From NCBI RefSeq assembly GCF_003048615.2, contig NZ_CP049263.1, positions 1,488,001 through 1,552,000 of the forward strand: a stretch of 64,000 bases of DNA, written 5' to 3'. The notes under the pieces are model-generated. The model was not told the DNA's origin. It searched no databases and saw nothing but the letters and a program-made list of their open reading frames with translations. Source of the DNA: Campylobacter concisus (GTDB taxonomy: Bacteria > Campylobacterota > Campylobacteria > Campylobacterales > Campylobacteraceae). A program made the translations under genes and the position numbers. Positions 29,116 to 37,312 of the stretch are shown one piece after another (the first letter of the stretch is position 1; each line of letters starts with the position of its first letter).

Positions 29116-31244
29116 TAGACTTTTAACCTGTAAATTTTTACGCCACTTGAGATGACAAATGGCTCAAAGTATCGCTCATCAGCTCGCTCAAATATAAAAA
29201 GCTGCACAAGGGCTGAATTTAAGGCATTTTCATCAACTAAAACCACACGCGCATAGTCCTCCAAAAACAAAACAGAGATTTTCGCCTTTTCGTCGATAGT
29301 TTTCTTATCTATTTGTAGCTCTTTGCCAGAGCCTTTTATCTTATAAAAGGACTTTACCGCCACTTTTTCACCGTTTTGAGTGATAAATTTTGGCTCTTTT
29401 AGCGGCAAGATATAGCCATTTCCAAGATCTATGCCCGCTTCACTAACGCTATTTATAGGGCTAATGTAGTAAAAAAACTCCTCTTTTGGCCGCTCGCCAC
29501 TCATAACATCGATGTAGCTATATCTAAATATGTTTGGAGCGATATCTATCATATCTGGCACAAGATAGTAAAAAACCTCTTTTTTTGCCGCTGGAAGAGT
29601 AAAATTTGCGCTTTCAAGCTGGCTTAAAAAGAGGTTTAGATCGCTTGTGTTGTGATCTTTTAAAATTTCTTCTAGCACTCTACTTTTTTTCTCAAACGAT
29701 ATGTCGCCATACTCGCTCACTACTCTAGCTAGCTTGGCCGAGGTTGCCTCATCTTTTCTTAAAGCAAGACTAACAAAATAGCCGTTCTCGCCGCCTTGCC
29801 TGCCAGGATCATTTAGCGTCTTAACATCAGCAAAGTATCTTACTGCATATCCATAATCCCACCACGAAAGCACGTAGTCATCGCGCTTAGCTACCTTTTT
29901 TAACTGATCAAGCGCTGTTGCTTCTTCATGCGTGATCAAAGTATGCGGTCTATAAGAGTAAGCGATCTCTAAATTTGGAGCAAGCGCAGCAGCTGCAAAG
30001 ATAAAAAAGGATAAATTTTTAAGAGAATTTCTAAGGTCAAATAAATTTAAAAAAAAGTGCAAGAAATATCCAAAACCAAGTGCGACAAGCGGCGTTATAT
30101 ACATAGCAAATCTAACTCCGCCAAATAGCGATAAAGTGCCAAGTCCAAGCAGTGGCAAACTAAGTAAAAATGGGCGAAATTTAAAACAAAGCACTAAATA
30201 ACCAATTGCTGCTGCTAGTAAAATAAGGATATTTCCAGCCATGAAATAGACAAAGTATAAAGGGCTAGCGCTTTTTACCTCATCAATTAGCGTGTATTCA
30301 CTTATAAAGTGAAATTTACTTGCAACCTCTGTGCTGCTTTTTAAAACGTAACTGCCAATCTTTGAGATAATAAAATCAAAACCGCCAAAATAGATAAAAA
30401 TAGCTAGCATAATAGCTAGAAAAATGCTCAAATTTCTAGGTGAAAGCAGTTTTTTATATTTGCAAAAAATGGCGTAAAATAAAGCAATGACCGCTAAATT
30501 TAAAATCAAAATTTTATTTGCAATGAGTGGATCTTTTGAAAAAATATTAAAACTAACGATACTTATAAACATAAAAAATATCGCTTGATAGTTTTCTATC
30601 CTACTTCGCATAAAAGCAAGCGTGTAGATAAAAAAGACAAAAATGATGCTTAAAATAAGAGCATAAGAGCTTTGATACCACCAAAGATAAAGCGATACAA
30701 AAACTCCAGGCAAAACGATAAATTTTTGTTCATTTGCATTTAAAAGTCTGATCAAAAGATAGATGATAAAAAGCGCAAACGTTACATTTAGCATATCGCT
30801 ATCAAAGTAACCAAGTGACGTTCTTACAAGATAGCCTGGCAAGATAACGCTCATAAATGCCGCCACAGCTCCAGCTTTTAGGGCTTTAAACTCATTTGAT
30901 ATCAAGATAACTGGAAGCGCGATAAGGGGTGCTAAAAGCGCGCTCATATAAAACATCACGCTTTCTATCTTGAAAGGTAAAATTTTGCAAATATAAAAAA
31001 CTATTGTTGAGATTGGGTGATTAAAGGGGCTAAAGTCATTTTGCTGATGAAAGCCAGCAAGCATATCTCTAGCGCCCTCTGCGTAATAGTATGCGTCATT
31101 TGTCGTAAGCATAAATTCGCCATTAAAGTAAAACTCTGGCATATCCTTTGCCCACAATACCCAAAGCATCCTAGCTGCAAATCCAAACAGATAAGCAGCC
31201 AGAAAGATAAGTAAAATTTTACAATTTACGCTTACTTTGTGCAC
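29115..31244 (-). CDS. Second oligosaccharyltransferase, PglB-like (PglB2)
   Basis: This second STT3/PglB protein (709 residues) is clearly diverged from the copy at 20595-22694. It retains TNDAYYYAEGARD, GYFDSDML, the WWDYGYAVRYFADVKTLNDPG signature and a MI-like segment PDMIDIAPNI, so it should be catalytically competent. The start is GTG behind AAGGAATTT. The two copies differ around the signature (LNDPGRQGG here, LIDGGKHLG there), which may alter glycan or sequon preference. It is co-directional with the flippase downstream and the sugar-acid dehydrogenase upstream. Two-pglB loci are known in some epsilonproteobacteria. Confidence 0.92.
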   Translation of the reverse strand: MHKVSVNCKILLIFLAAYLFGFAARMLWVLWAKDMPEFYFNGEFMLTTNDAYYYAEGARDMLAGFHQQNDFSPFNHPISTIVFYICKILPFKIESVMFYMSALLAPLIALPVILISNEFKALKAGAVAAFMSVILPGYLVRTSLGYFDSDMLNVTFALFIIYLLIRLLNANEQKFIVLPGVFVSLYLWWYQSSYALILSIIFVFFIYTLAFMRSRIENYQAIFFMFISIVSFNIFSKDPLIANKILILNLAVIALFYAIFCKYKKLLSPRNLSIFLAIMLAIFIYFGGFDFIISKIGSYVLKSSTEVASKFHFISEYTLIDEVKSASPLYFVYFMAGNILILLAAAIGYLVLCFKFRPFLLSLPLLGLGTLSLFGGVRFAMYITPLVALGFGYFLHFFLNLFDLRNSLKNLSFFIFAAAALAPNLEIAYSYRPHTLITHEEATALDQLKKVAKRDDYVLSWWDYGYAVRYFADVKTLNDPGRQGGENGYFVSLALRKDEATSAKLARVVSEYGDISFEKKSRVLEEILKDHNTSDLNLFLSQLESANFTLPAAKKEVFYYLVPDMIDIAPNIFRYSYIDVMSGERPKEEFFYYISPINSVSEAGIDLGNGYILPLKEPKFITQNGEKVAVKSFYKIKGSGKELQIDKKTIDEKAKISVLFLEDYARVVLVDENALNSALVQLFIFERADERYFEPFVISSGVKIYRLKV

Positions 31245-31252
31245 TAAATTCC

Positions 31253-32485
31253 TTACAGCCTAGCGTCAGCCTCTGGGTAGATATTTTTTATATCATAAAC
31301 CAAGTGGCCTTTTAGGTTGAGCTTTTTAAATTCATTATGAGCTACGGCGATCACGATGCAGTCGTAGTCGTCTAGGTTATACTCTTTTACTAGATCAAAG
31401 CCGTACTCATGTTTTACCTCAGCGCTATCAGCCCAAGGATCAGTCACATCGACCTTGCAGCCAAAGTCTTTTAGCTCATCAACCACGTCTATAACGCGAG
31501 AATTTCTTATATCTGGGCAGTTTTCTTTAAATGTCATACCAAGAACAAGCACGCGCGCTTTGTTGATAAGCACACCCTTTCTTATCATTAGTTTTATCAC
31601 TTGATCGGCTGCGTATCTGCCCATATCATCGTTGATGCGGCGACCTGCTAGGATCATTTCAGGATTGTAGCCTACCTCTTGAGCTTTGTGAGTTAGGTAG
31701 TATGGATCTACGCCGATGCAGTGACCGCCAACTAGACCTGGGCGGAAATTTAAGAAATTCCACTTAGTACCTGCGGCCTCAAGCACGTCTATAGTGTTGA
31801 TGTGAAGCTTTTCAAAGAGCATCGCGAGCTCGTTTATAAAGGCGATGTTGATGTCACGCTGAGTGTTTTCGATGACCTTTGCAGCCTCTGCTACTTTGAT
31901 GCTTGAAGCTTTGTGAGTGCCAGCTGTGATGATAGAGCGATAAATTTCATCGACCTTGTCAGCGATCTCTGGGGTTGAGCCACTTGTGATCTTTTTGATC
32001 TTTGTAACAGTGTGCTCTTTATCGCCTGGATTTATGCGCTCTGGAGAGTAGCCGCAGAAGAAGTCTTTGTTAAATTTAAGCCCACTCTTTTCAAGAAGTG
32101 GCACGCAAATTTCTTCTGTAACGCCTGGATAAACGGTGCTTTCATAGACAACGATGTCGCCTTTTTTAAGCACTTTTGCCACGCTCTCAGTCGCTTTTAC
32201 CACTGGGGTTAGATCAGGGCGTTTGTTCTTATCTATCGGAGTTGGTACGGTTACGATGAAGAAGTTACAACTTCTGATGTCGTCTAAATTTAGGCTAAAT
32301 TTCATGCCATTATCGATAGCTTTTTTCATCTGCTCGTTGCTAAGCTCAAGCGTTCTATCATAGCCACTTTTAAGCTCTTCTATACGTTTTGCATTTACGT
32401 CAAAGCCGACTACTTCGTACTTTTCACTAAAAGCTGCTGCTAGTGGAAGTCCCACATATCCAAGTCCTACTACTGCTATTTTCAT
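31253..32485 (-). CDS. UDP-HexNAc 6-dehydrogenase (WbpO/TviB type)
   Basis: This NAD-dependent sugar-nucleotide dehydrogenase has 410 residues. It has the N-terminal Rossmann loop VVGLGYVGLPLA, the TVPTPID segment, ESTVYPGVTEE, GYSPERINPGD, the catalytic Cys in RPGLVGGHCIGVDPYYLTHKA, and FKENCPDIRNS in the C-terminal domain. The pattern is that of TviB/WbpO, which oxidise UDP-GlcNAc or UDP-GalNAc at C6 to the uronic acid. Substrate is not certain from sequence. It would supply a HexNAcA donor to the pgl glycan. ATG at 32485, overlapping the ecotin stop. Confidence 0.85.
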   Translation of the reverse strand: MKIAVVGLGYVGLPLAAAFSEKYEVVGFDVNAKRIEELKSGYDRTLELSNEQMKKAIDNGMKFSLNLDDIRSCNFFIVTVPTPIDKNKRPDLTPVVKATESVAKVLKKGDIVVYESTVYPGVTEEICVPLLEKSGLKFNKDFFCGYSPERINPGDKEHTVTKIKKITSGSTPEIADKVDEIYRSIITAGTHKASSIKVAEAAKVIENTQRDINIAFINELAMLFEKLHINTIDVLEAAGTKWNFLNFRPGLVGGHCIGVDPYYLTHKAQEVGYNPEMILAGRRINDDMGRYAADQVIKLMIRKGVLINKARVLVLGMTFKENCPDIRNSRVIDVVDELKDFGCKVDVTDPWADSAEVKHEYGFDLVKEYNLDDYDCIVIAVAHNEFKKLNLKGHLVYDIKNIYPEADARL

Positions 32486-32925
32486 TTCTCTTTCCTTTTT
32501 AAAATTTTTGGTTTTATTGTTTCCACACGTTCATAAATTCTTATCTCTGCGCCCACGCCTTGCGGAGTTACGATCTTAATGGGGCTAATGCCAGGTAAAA
32601 TTTGAGTAAATTCATAATAAATTTGCCTCTTTTTCTTTTTGCCGTTGCAAGGCTTAAGTGGCTCATCATCTGCGCTAAATTCATAATAAATCCCGCTTTT
32701 ATCCTCTTTTTTATCTAAACGTCCGCCCTCTAGCATAGCAAATTCGCAATCCGTTTGCACCTCTTTAAAAAATGCAACTTCATATTTAAAATAATCATGT
32801 GGCATCTTTGAGATAGGCAGCTCAAAAGCCTGCTCTTGCGTATTTGCTTCGCTTTTATCTGAAGCTTCACTAGCTAAAAGCATAACAGGCAGCAAAAAAA
32901 CTATGAGAGATAAAATTTGCTTCAC
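32482..32925 (-). CDS. eco: Ecotin-family periplasmic serine protease inhibitor
   Basis: A 147-residue exported protein: a signal peptide (about 1-20, MKQILSLIVFLLPVMLLASEA) precedes a domain that aligns with ecotin. Conserved features are the pair of cysteines (Cys60 in QTDCEF and Cys93 in KPCNGKKKK), LEGGRLDKK, IYYEFS, and IKIVTPQGVGAEIRIYERVE. E. coli ecotin has Met at P1; the equivalent here appears to be Leu90. Ecotin inhibits trypsin- and elastase-like host proteases, and Campylobacter ecotins have been described. The start is GTG overlapping the upstream gene's stop (GTGA). I made the family call by eye, so it needs a profile search. Confidence 0.72.
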   Translation of the reverse strand: MKQILSLIVFLLPVMLLASEASDKSEANTQEQAFELPISKMPHDYFKYEVAFFKEVQTDCEFAMLEGGRLDKKEDKSGIYYEFSADDEPLKPCNGKKKKRQIYYEFTQILPGISPIKIVTPQGVGAEIRIYERVETIKPKILKRKEK

Positions 32926-34244
32926 GCTTTGACGCCTATTTGGAAGTATTTAAAGCCATGCTCGGCTAAAGACTTAGCATTATACTGGTTGCGTCCATCA
33001 AATATGACAGCATTTTTTAGCCTCTCTTTGATCTCCATAAAATCAGGCGATCTAAACTCACTCCACTCCGTCACAAGCACCATAGCATCGGCGCCATTAA
33101 GAGCGTCATACTTATTTTTAGCATATTTTATATCTAAATTTGGCATATATTTTTTAGCTTCTTCGCTTGCTTTTGGATCGTAAGCGACCACTTTTGCGCC
33201 AGCCTCGTCTAAAAGCTTTATCAAAGTTAGCGAGCTAGCCTCTCTCATATCATCGGTATTTGGCTTAAACGCAAGTCCCCAAAGTGCGATCGTCTTGCCC
33301 TTTAGATCGCCGCCAAAGAAGTTATAAATTTTATCAAAAAGAACTCTTTTTTGAGCCTTATTTCTTGACTCGACCGCGTTTAAAAGCTCTGGTTCAAAGC
33401 CGTTTTGTCTAGCTGTATAGATGAGCGCCTCAACGTCTTTTGGAAAGCAGCTGCCGCCATATCCGCACCCTGGATAGATAAAGCTATATCCGATCCTTGA
33501 GTCACTACCGATACCTTTTCTTACTAAATTTACATCAGCTCCCACACGTTCGCAGATATTTGCTATCTCGTTTATAAAGCTTATCTTGGTTGCTAGCATC
33601 GAATTTGCAGCGTATTTTGTCATCTCAGCTGACTTTACGTCCATGCAGATAAGCCTGTCGTGATTTTTCATAAATGGCTCATAAAGCTCTCTCATCACAC
33701 TAAAGCCCCACTCGCTACTAGCTCCGATAACTACGCGGTCTGGCTTTAAAAAGTCCTCAACCGCCGCGCCCTCTTTTAAAAACTCTGGGTTTGAGACGAC
33801 CTCAAATTTGACATCTATGTTTCTTTTTTTTAGCTCAGCCTCGATCACCTCGTGCACCTTGGCTCCAGTGCCCACTGGAACGGTCGATTTATCGACAACT
33901 ATTAGCGGTTTGCTTAAATTTTCTCCGATAGATTTTGCAACTGAGAGGACATATTTTAAATCCGCCTGTCCATCAGCGCCCATAGGCGTGCCAACTGCGA
34001 TAAATAGCACATCTGCATGCTCTAGCGCCTCGGTTATCTGCGTGCTAAATTTAAGCGAGCCATTTTTATAGCACTCACTCACGATATCAGCAAGTCCTGG
34101 CTCATATATCGGCACGACGCCGTTTTTTAGCGCCTCGATCTTTTTGCTATCGACATCGACGCAGATCACGCTGTTGCCCATCTTAGCAAAACACGCACCA
34201 CTTACTAGTCCAACATATCCGGTTCCAATTACTGCTATTTTCAT
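32922..34244 (-). CDS. ugd: UDP-glucose 6-dehydrogenase
   Basis: Ugd oxidises UDP-glucose to UDP-glucuronic acid. The 440-residue protein has AVIGTGYVGLVSGACFAKMGN at the N-terminus, VVDKSTVPVGTG, VVSNPEFLKEGAAVEDFLKPDRVVIG, and the catalytic Cys in YPGCGYGGSCFPKDVEAL. The start is ATG 34244 behind AAGGGAAA; a longer frame to 34271 would run into the galE end. With galE upstream and a second dehydrogenase two genes downstream, it points to a uronic acid in the glycan made by this locus. Confidence 0.94.
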   Translation of the reverse strand: MKIAVIGTGYVGLVSGACFAKMGNSVICVDVDSKKIEALKNGVVPIYEPGLADIVSECYKNGSLKFSTQITEALEHADVLFIAVGTPMGADGQADLKYVLSVAKSIGENLSKPLIVVDKSTVPVGTGAKVHEVIEAELKKRNIDVKFEVVSNPEFLKEGAAVEDFLKPDRVVIGASSEWGFSVMRELYEPFMKNHDRLICMDVKSAEMTKYAANSMLATKISFINEIANICERVGADVNLVRKGIGSDSRIGYSFIYPGCGYGGSCFPKDVEALIYTARQNGFEPELLNAVESRNKAQKRVLFDKIYNFFGGDLKGKTIALWGLAFKPNTDDMREASSLTLIKLLDEAGAKVVAYDPKASEEAKKYMPNLDIKYAKNKYDALNGADAMVLVTEWSEFRSPDFMEIKERLKNAVIFDGRNQYNAKSLAEHGFKYFQIGVKA

Positions 34245-34252
34245 GTTTTCCC

Positions 34253-35236
34253 TTAAATTCTCTTTTCCCACTCAAGGGCAGTTTTTATGATGAGTGCTAG
34301 ATCGTCTCTTTTTGGCTTCCAGCTTGTTAGCGAGCGCAGTTTGCTTGCGTTTGAGATAAGGATAGCCGGGTCGCCGTCCCTTCTTGGCGCATTTAGCACT
34401 TTAAAATTTACTCCACTTACCTTTTTTGCGGTTTCGATCACCTCTTTTACGCTAAATCCCCTGCCATATCCCACGTTAAAAGTTTCGCTGCCGCTTTGGC
34501 TGATGTATTCAAGTGCGCTTATATGGGCATCTGCTAGGTCGCTAACGTGGATGTAGTCTCTAACGCATGTACCATCTTTTGTCGCGTAGTCATCGCCAAA
34601 GATACCCATGCTATCGCGCTTGCCAAGGGCAGTTTGCACGGCCACCTTGATAAGGTGCGTGGCGTTTGGATAGTTTTGACCGATAAGCCCCTCTTCGTCC
34701 GCGCCTGCGACGTTAAAATAGCGCAAAATCGCAAATTTGAAATTTTCATTTGAAGCGGCGTAGTCTTTGATGATCTGCTCGCTCATTAGCTTGCTTCTGC
34801 CGTATGGATTTATCGGGTTTGTAGGCGTTGTTTCGCTTACTTCTGCCACGTCTGGCTCGCCATAAACTGCGGCAGTTGAGCTAAATATAAATTTATTTAC
34901 ATTGTAAGTTTTTGCGTATCTTAGCACTCTTGCGACGTTTGCGGTGTTGTTTAGATAGTATTTTAGCGGCTCGCTCATGCTCTCAAAGACCTCAATAAAC
35001 GCTGCAAAATGGATGATCGCATCAAATTTGCCATTTGCGAAAATTTCGCTTAGATCATCCTCTAAATTTGCGTTTATAAATTTGAAATTTCCTATTTTTT
35101 GGAGTGCCTCAAGTGCTTTTTGTGAGCCCTTGCAGAGATTGTCGATGATGGTTATCTCATCTTTGCCTTGCTTTAAAAGTGCTTTTACTACGTGGCTGCC
35201 GATGTATCCAGCTCCACCTGTTACTAAAATTTTCAA
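34253..35236 (-). CDS. galE: UDP-glucose/UDP-GlcNAc 4-epimerase (Gne/GalE)
   Basis: This SDR-family epimerase interconverts UDP-Glc/UDP-Gal and, in Campylobacter (Gne), also UDP-GlcNAc/UDP-GalNAc, the donor used by PglA, PglJ and PglH. The 327-residue protein has ILVTGGAGYIGSH, the catalytic pair in SSTAAVYGEP and NPYGRSKLMSE, and a normal C-terminus. The start is TTG 35236: AAAGG lies at good spacing before it, and the predicted promoter leaves almost no leader before the alternative ATG at 35251. It is the first gene of the pgl transcript. Confidence 0.94.
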   Translation of the reverse strand: MKILVTGGAGYIGSHVVKALLKQGKDEITIIDNLCKGSQKALEALQKIGNFKFINANLEDDLSEIFANGKFDAIIHFAAFIEVFESMSEPLKYYLNNTANVARVLRYAKTYNVNKFIFSSTAAVYGEPDVAEVSETTPTNPINPYGRSKLMSEQIIKDYAASNENFKFAILRYFNVAGADEEGLIGQNYPNATHLIKVAVQTALGKRDSMGIFGDDYATKDGTCVRDYIHVSDLADAHISALEYISQSGSETFNVGYGRGFSVKEVIETAKKVSGVNFKVLNAPRRDGDPAILISNASKLRSLTSWKPKRDDLALIIKTALEWEKRI

Positions 35237-35263
35237 GTTTAAGCCTTTCATTAAAAGTGTGTA

Positions 35264-35271
35264 ATTTTATC
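35264..35271 (-). promoter_or_regulatory. -10 box of the galE-led pgl operon
   Basis: On the minus strand this reads GATAAAAT, 28 bases before the TTG start of galE. As the run from galE to hisA has only tiny gaps, this could be the main promoter of the whole glycosylation locus. Confidence 0.5.
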
Positions 35272-35353
35272 AAAAATAGAGTAAAGCAAAAGTAAAGCAA
35301 GGTTAGTTTTTAAATTTTGCTTGAAGACTGCATGGATAGGTCTTTGCCTTTAT

Positions 35354-35388
35354 AAATTTAAAATAGACTTACAATCTATTTTAAATTT
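35354..35388. promoter_or_regulatory. Perfect 14-bp palindrome, probable operator
   Basis: AAATTTAAAATAGA (35354-35367) is followed after 7 bases by its exact reverse complement (35375-35388). It ends six bases upstream of a TATAAT box, covering the -35 region of the flavin monooxygenase gene. It looks like a repressor or activator site; the regulator is unknown. Confidence 0.55.
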
Positions 35389-35394
35389 AATCTT

Positions 35395-35400
35395 TATAAT
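35395..35400 (+). promoter_or_regulatory. -10 box of the flavin monooxygenase gene
   Basis: TATAAT lies 27 bases upstream of the ATG at 35428 and directly downstream of the 14-bp palindrome. Confidence 0.6.
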
Positions 35401-35427
35401 CTCTCATCTACAAAAAAAGGATAAAAA

Positions 35428-36468
35428 ATGAATCTCTCAATCTTAAATTTACTACCAATAAAACAAGGCGGTGACGCAAAAGACGCCATAGACGCAGCCA
35501 TTAGATTGGCTAAATTTGCCGAAGATATCGGCATAAAGCGCTACTGGGTTGCCGAGCATCACAACATGCAAAATTTAGCTAGCTCAGCCACGCAGCTCAT
35601 CATCGCGCACATCTTAGAGCATACCAAAAGCCTTCGCGTGGGCTCTGGCGGCGTGATGCTACCAAACCACAGCCCCTACTCCATCGCCGAGCAGTACGCC
35701 ACTCTTGAGACGATATTTCCTAACCGCGTCGATCTTGGGCTAGGCAGAGCTCCAGGGACTGACCAAGAGACAGCTGCCGTGCTTAGACGAGGCGCAAGAG
35801 AGATAGAATTTGACCTGCAGATAAACGAGCTAATGGACTATTTTAACGCCAAAAGAGCCGTGAAAGCCTATCCAAAAGTAGACAAAATTCCGCCCATCTA
35901 CATACTTGGCTCAAGCATATATAGCGCATACGTGGCGGCTGAGTTTGGTCTGCCTTACGCCTTTGCGTCGCACTTTGCACCACGTGCGCTAGAAAAAGCA
36001 GTAGAAATTTATCGTCAGAATTTCAAGCCCTCTGCGTTTCTTTCTGCCCCTTATGTCATCGCAGGAGCAAATGTGATAATAGCCCAAAGTGACGAGTTAG
36101 CAAAGAGTTTAGCAACCACGCAAACGCAGTTTTTCTTAAACGTAGTCACTGGCGAAAAAGAGTATTTACAGCCACCGAAAAAAGATAACGACGAGGTCTT
36201 TGCTGCATCTTGCAAAAGAGGCGCCAAAGCTCCACATTTTGGGCCGATCGACTTTAGACAAATAGAGCTAAAAAACAGAGAAAGAAGCGTCACAGAAGAG
36301 ATGATGGCGTGCTCTTTCATAGGCTCAAAACAAAGCGTTAAAGAGCAAATTTTAGAGTTTCAAAACATACTTGAAGTCGATGAGATCATGGCTCAAAGTT
36401 TCATTTTTGATGAGGACGCGCAGTTTGACTCTTTTAGGGCGTTAAAAGAGATCGCGAACGAAATTTAA
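35428..36468 (+). CDS. LLM-class flavin-dependent oxidoreductase
   Basis: A bacterial luciferase-like (TIM barrel) protein of 346 residues, using reduced FMN or F420-type cofactor. The segments RYWVAEHHNMQNLASSATQ, VGSGGVMLPNHSPYSIAEQYATLE and FPNRVDLGLGRAPGTD are diagnostic of the MsnO8-type subfamily. Physiological substrate is unknown. ATG follows AAAAAAAGGAT. The gene is monocistronic and ends with a 4-base convergent overlap with the ligase gene. A palindrome over its promoter suggests regulated expression. Confidence 0.9.
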   Translation: MNLSILNLLPIKQGGDAKDAIDAAIRLAKFAEDIGIKRYWVAEHHNMQNLASSATQLIIAHILEHTKSLRVGSGGVMLPNHSPYSIAEQYATLETIFPNRVDLGLGRAPGTDQETAAVLRRGAREIEFDLQINELMDYFNAKRAVKAYPKVDKIPPIYILGSSIYSAYVAAEFGLPYAFASHFAPRALEKAVEIYRQNFKPSAFLSAPYVIAGANVIIAQSDELAKSLATTQTQFFLNVVTGEKEYLQPPKKDNDEVFAASCKRGAKAPHFGPIDFRQIELKNRERSVTEEMMACSFIGSKQSVKEQILEFQNILEVDEIMAQSFIFDEDAQFDSFRALKEIANEI

Positions 36469-37292
36469 TCCTCTCTGACCCTTAAAAATATAGGAAATCT
36501 TGGCTTGCCATAAGACGATAAATTTTGAAATTCATATGTGATGATAGAGCCTATCTTTGGGGGATTTGTGCGTTGCTCGTCGCTTAGTCCTGAGCCTATT
36601 TTAAAGGTAGTGCCCTCTTTTGGCTCGCCAGCTTTTTCTCTATCATCTTTGCCGCCAAGCGCCTTGCATGTGAGCGAGCCAGCAAGATTAGCGTATTTAC
36701 CGCTGCCTTTGTTTATGGAGACCACCTCGCACTCGGCATCTTTAAATTTCTTAAATTTAAGTGCATTTTTGCTTCGTTTTCGCTCGTAGGGCGCATTTGG
36801 CTCACGCACGACTGCTCCCTCGCCACCTTTTGCGATAATGTCCTTTGTAAATTTTAAAAACTGGGCGTTATCTCGCACTTTTATCTGTTTTATGATGATT
36901 AAATTGTCATTTGGCTCATTTTTTAAAAATTTGGCCAAAACTTCAAGCCTACGAGGCAGGCCACCATTTGCCTCTGGCACGTCAAAAACGTGAAATTTAA
37001 GCCTGCTCCACGCCTTTTCATCTGGCAGCTTATCCATCACGGTCGCTTGAATTTCTTCAAATTTAAGCTCTTTTGCGTAAAGCTCGCCATCAAGTGCAAA
37101 TTTAGGGAAATTTTTAGTAAAACTTTGCGGTGCATTTAGCCTTTTGCCCTGCCTTGAGAGTAAATTCTCTCCGTCCCAGTAGGCACGCACGCCATCAAGC
37201 TTCTCGCTAGCTAGCCAGCCTGAGACGTTTTGATCTTTAAATTCGCTAAGGCGCAACAGTTCAAGAGAAAATGCAAAATTTAAAAGCACCAA
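36465..37292 (-). CDS. ATP-dependent DNA ligase, probably periplasmic
   Basis: A minimal ATP-dependent ligase of 275 or more residues. The adenylation Lys is in ASEKLDGVRAYWDG (motif I), with FALDGELYA, GEGAVVREPNAPYERKRS and KFKKFKDAE following; an OB-fold region forms the C-terminus. The N-terminal residues are hydrophobic, and the family is often exported. No ATG is present. TTG 37292 gives a truncated signal peptide. The open frame upstream (from 37320) reads a better one, RIIFALLVLLNFAFS, with an AAAAGG site suited to an ATA or ATT start. The true start is therefore uncertain. Confidence 0.88.
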   Translation of the reverse strand: MVLLNFAFSLELLRLSEFKDQNVSGWLASEKLDGVRAYWDGENLLSRQGKRLNAPQSFTKNFPKFALDGELYAKELKFEEIQATVMDKLPDEKAWSRLKFHVFDVPEANGGLPRRLEVLAKFLKNEPNDNLIIIKQIKVRDNAQFLKFTKDIIAKGGEGAVVREPNAPYERKRSKNALKFKKFKDAECEVVSINKGSGKYANLAGSLTCKALGGKDDREKAGEPKEGTTFKIGSGLSDEQRTNPPKIGSIITYEFQNLSSYGKPRFPIFLRVRED

Positions 37293-37312
37293 AAGTGCAA
37301 AAATTATTCTAA

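Noticed and set aside
20595-31244. Two pglB genes as a simple recent duplication
   Set aside because: The two proteins differ widely outside the catalytic motifs and in the C-terminal domain, so they are old paralogues or were acquired separately.
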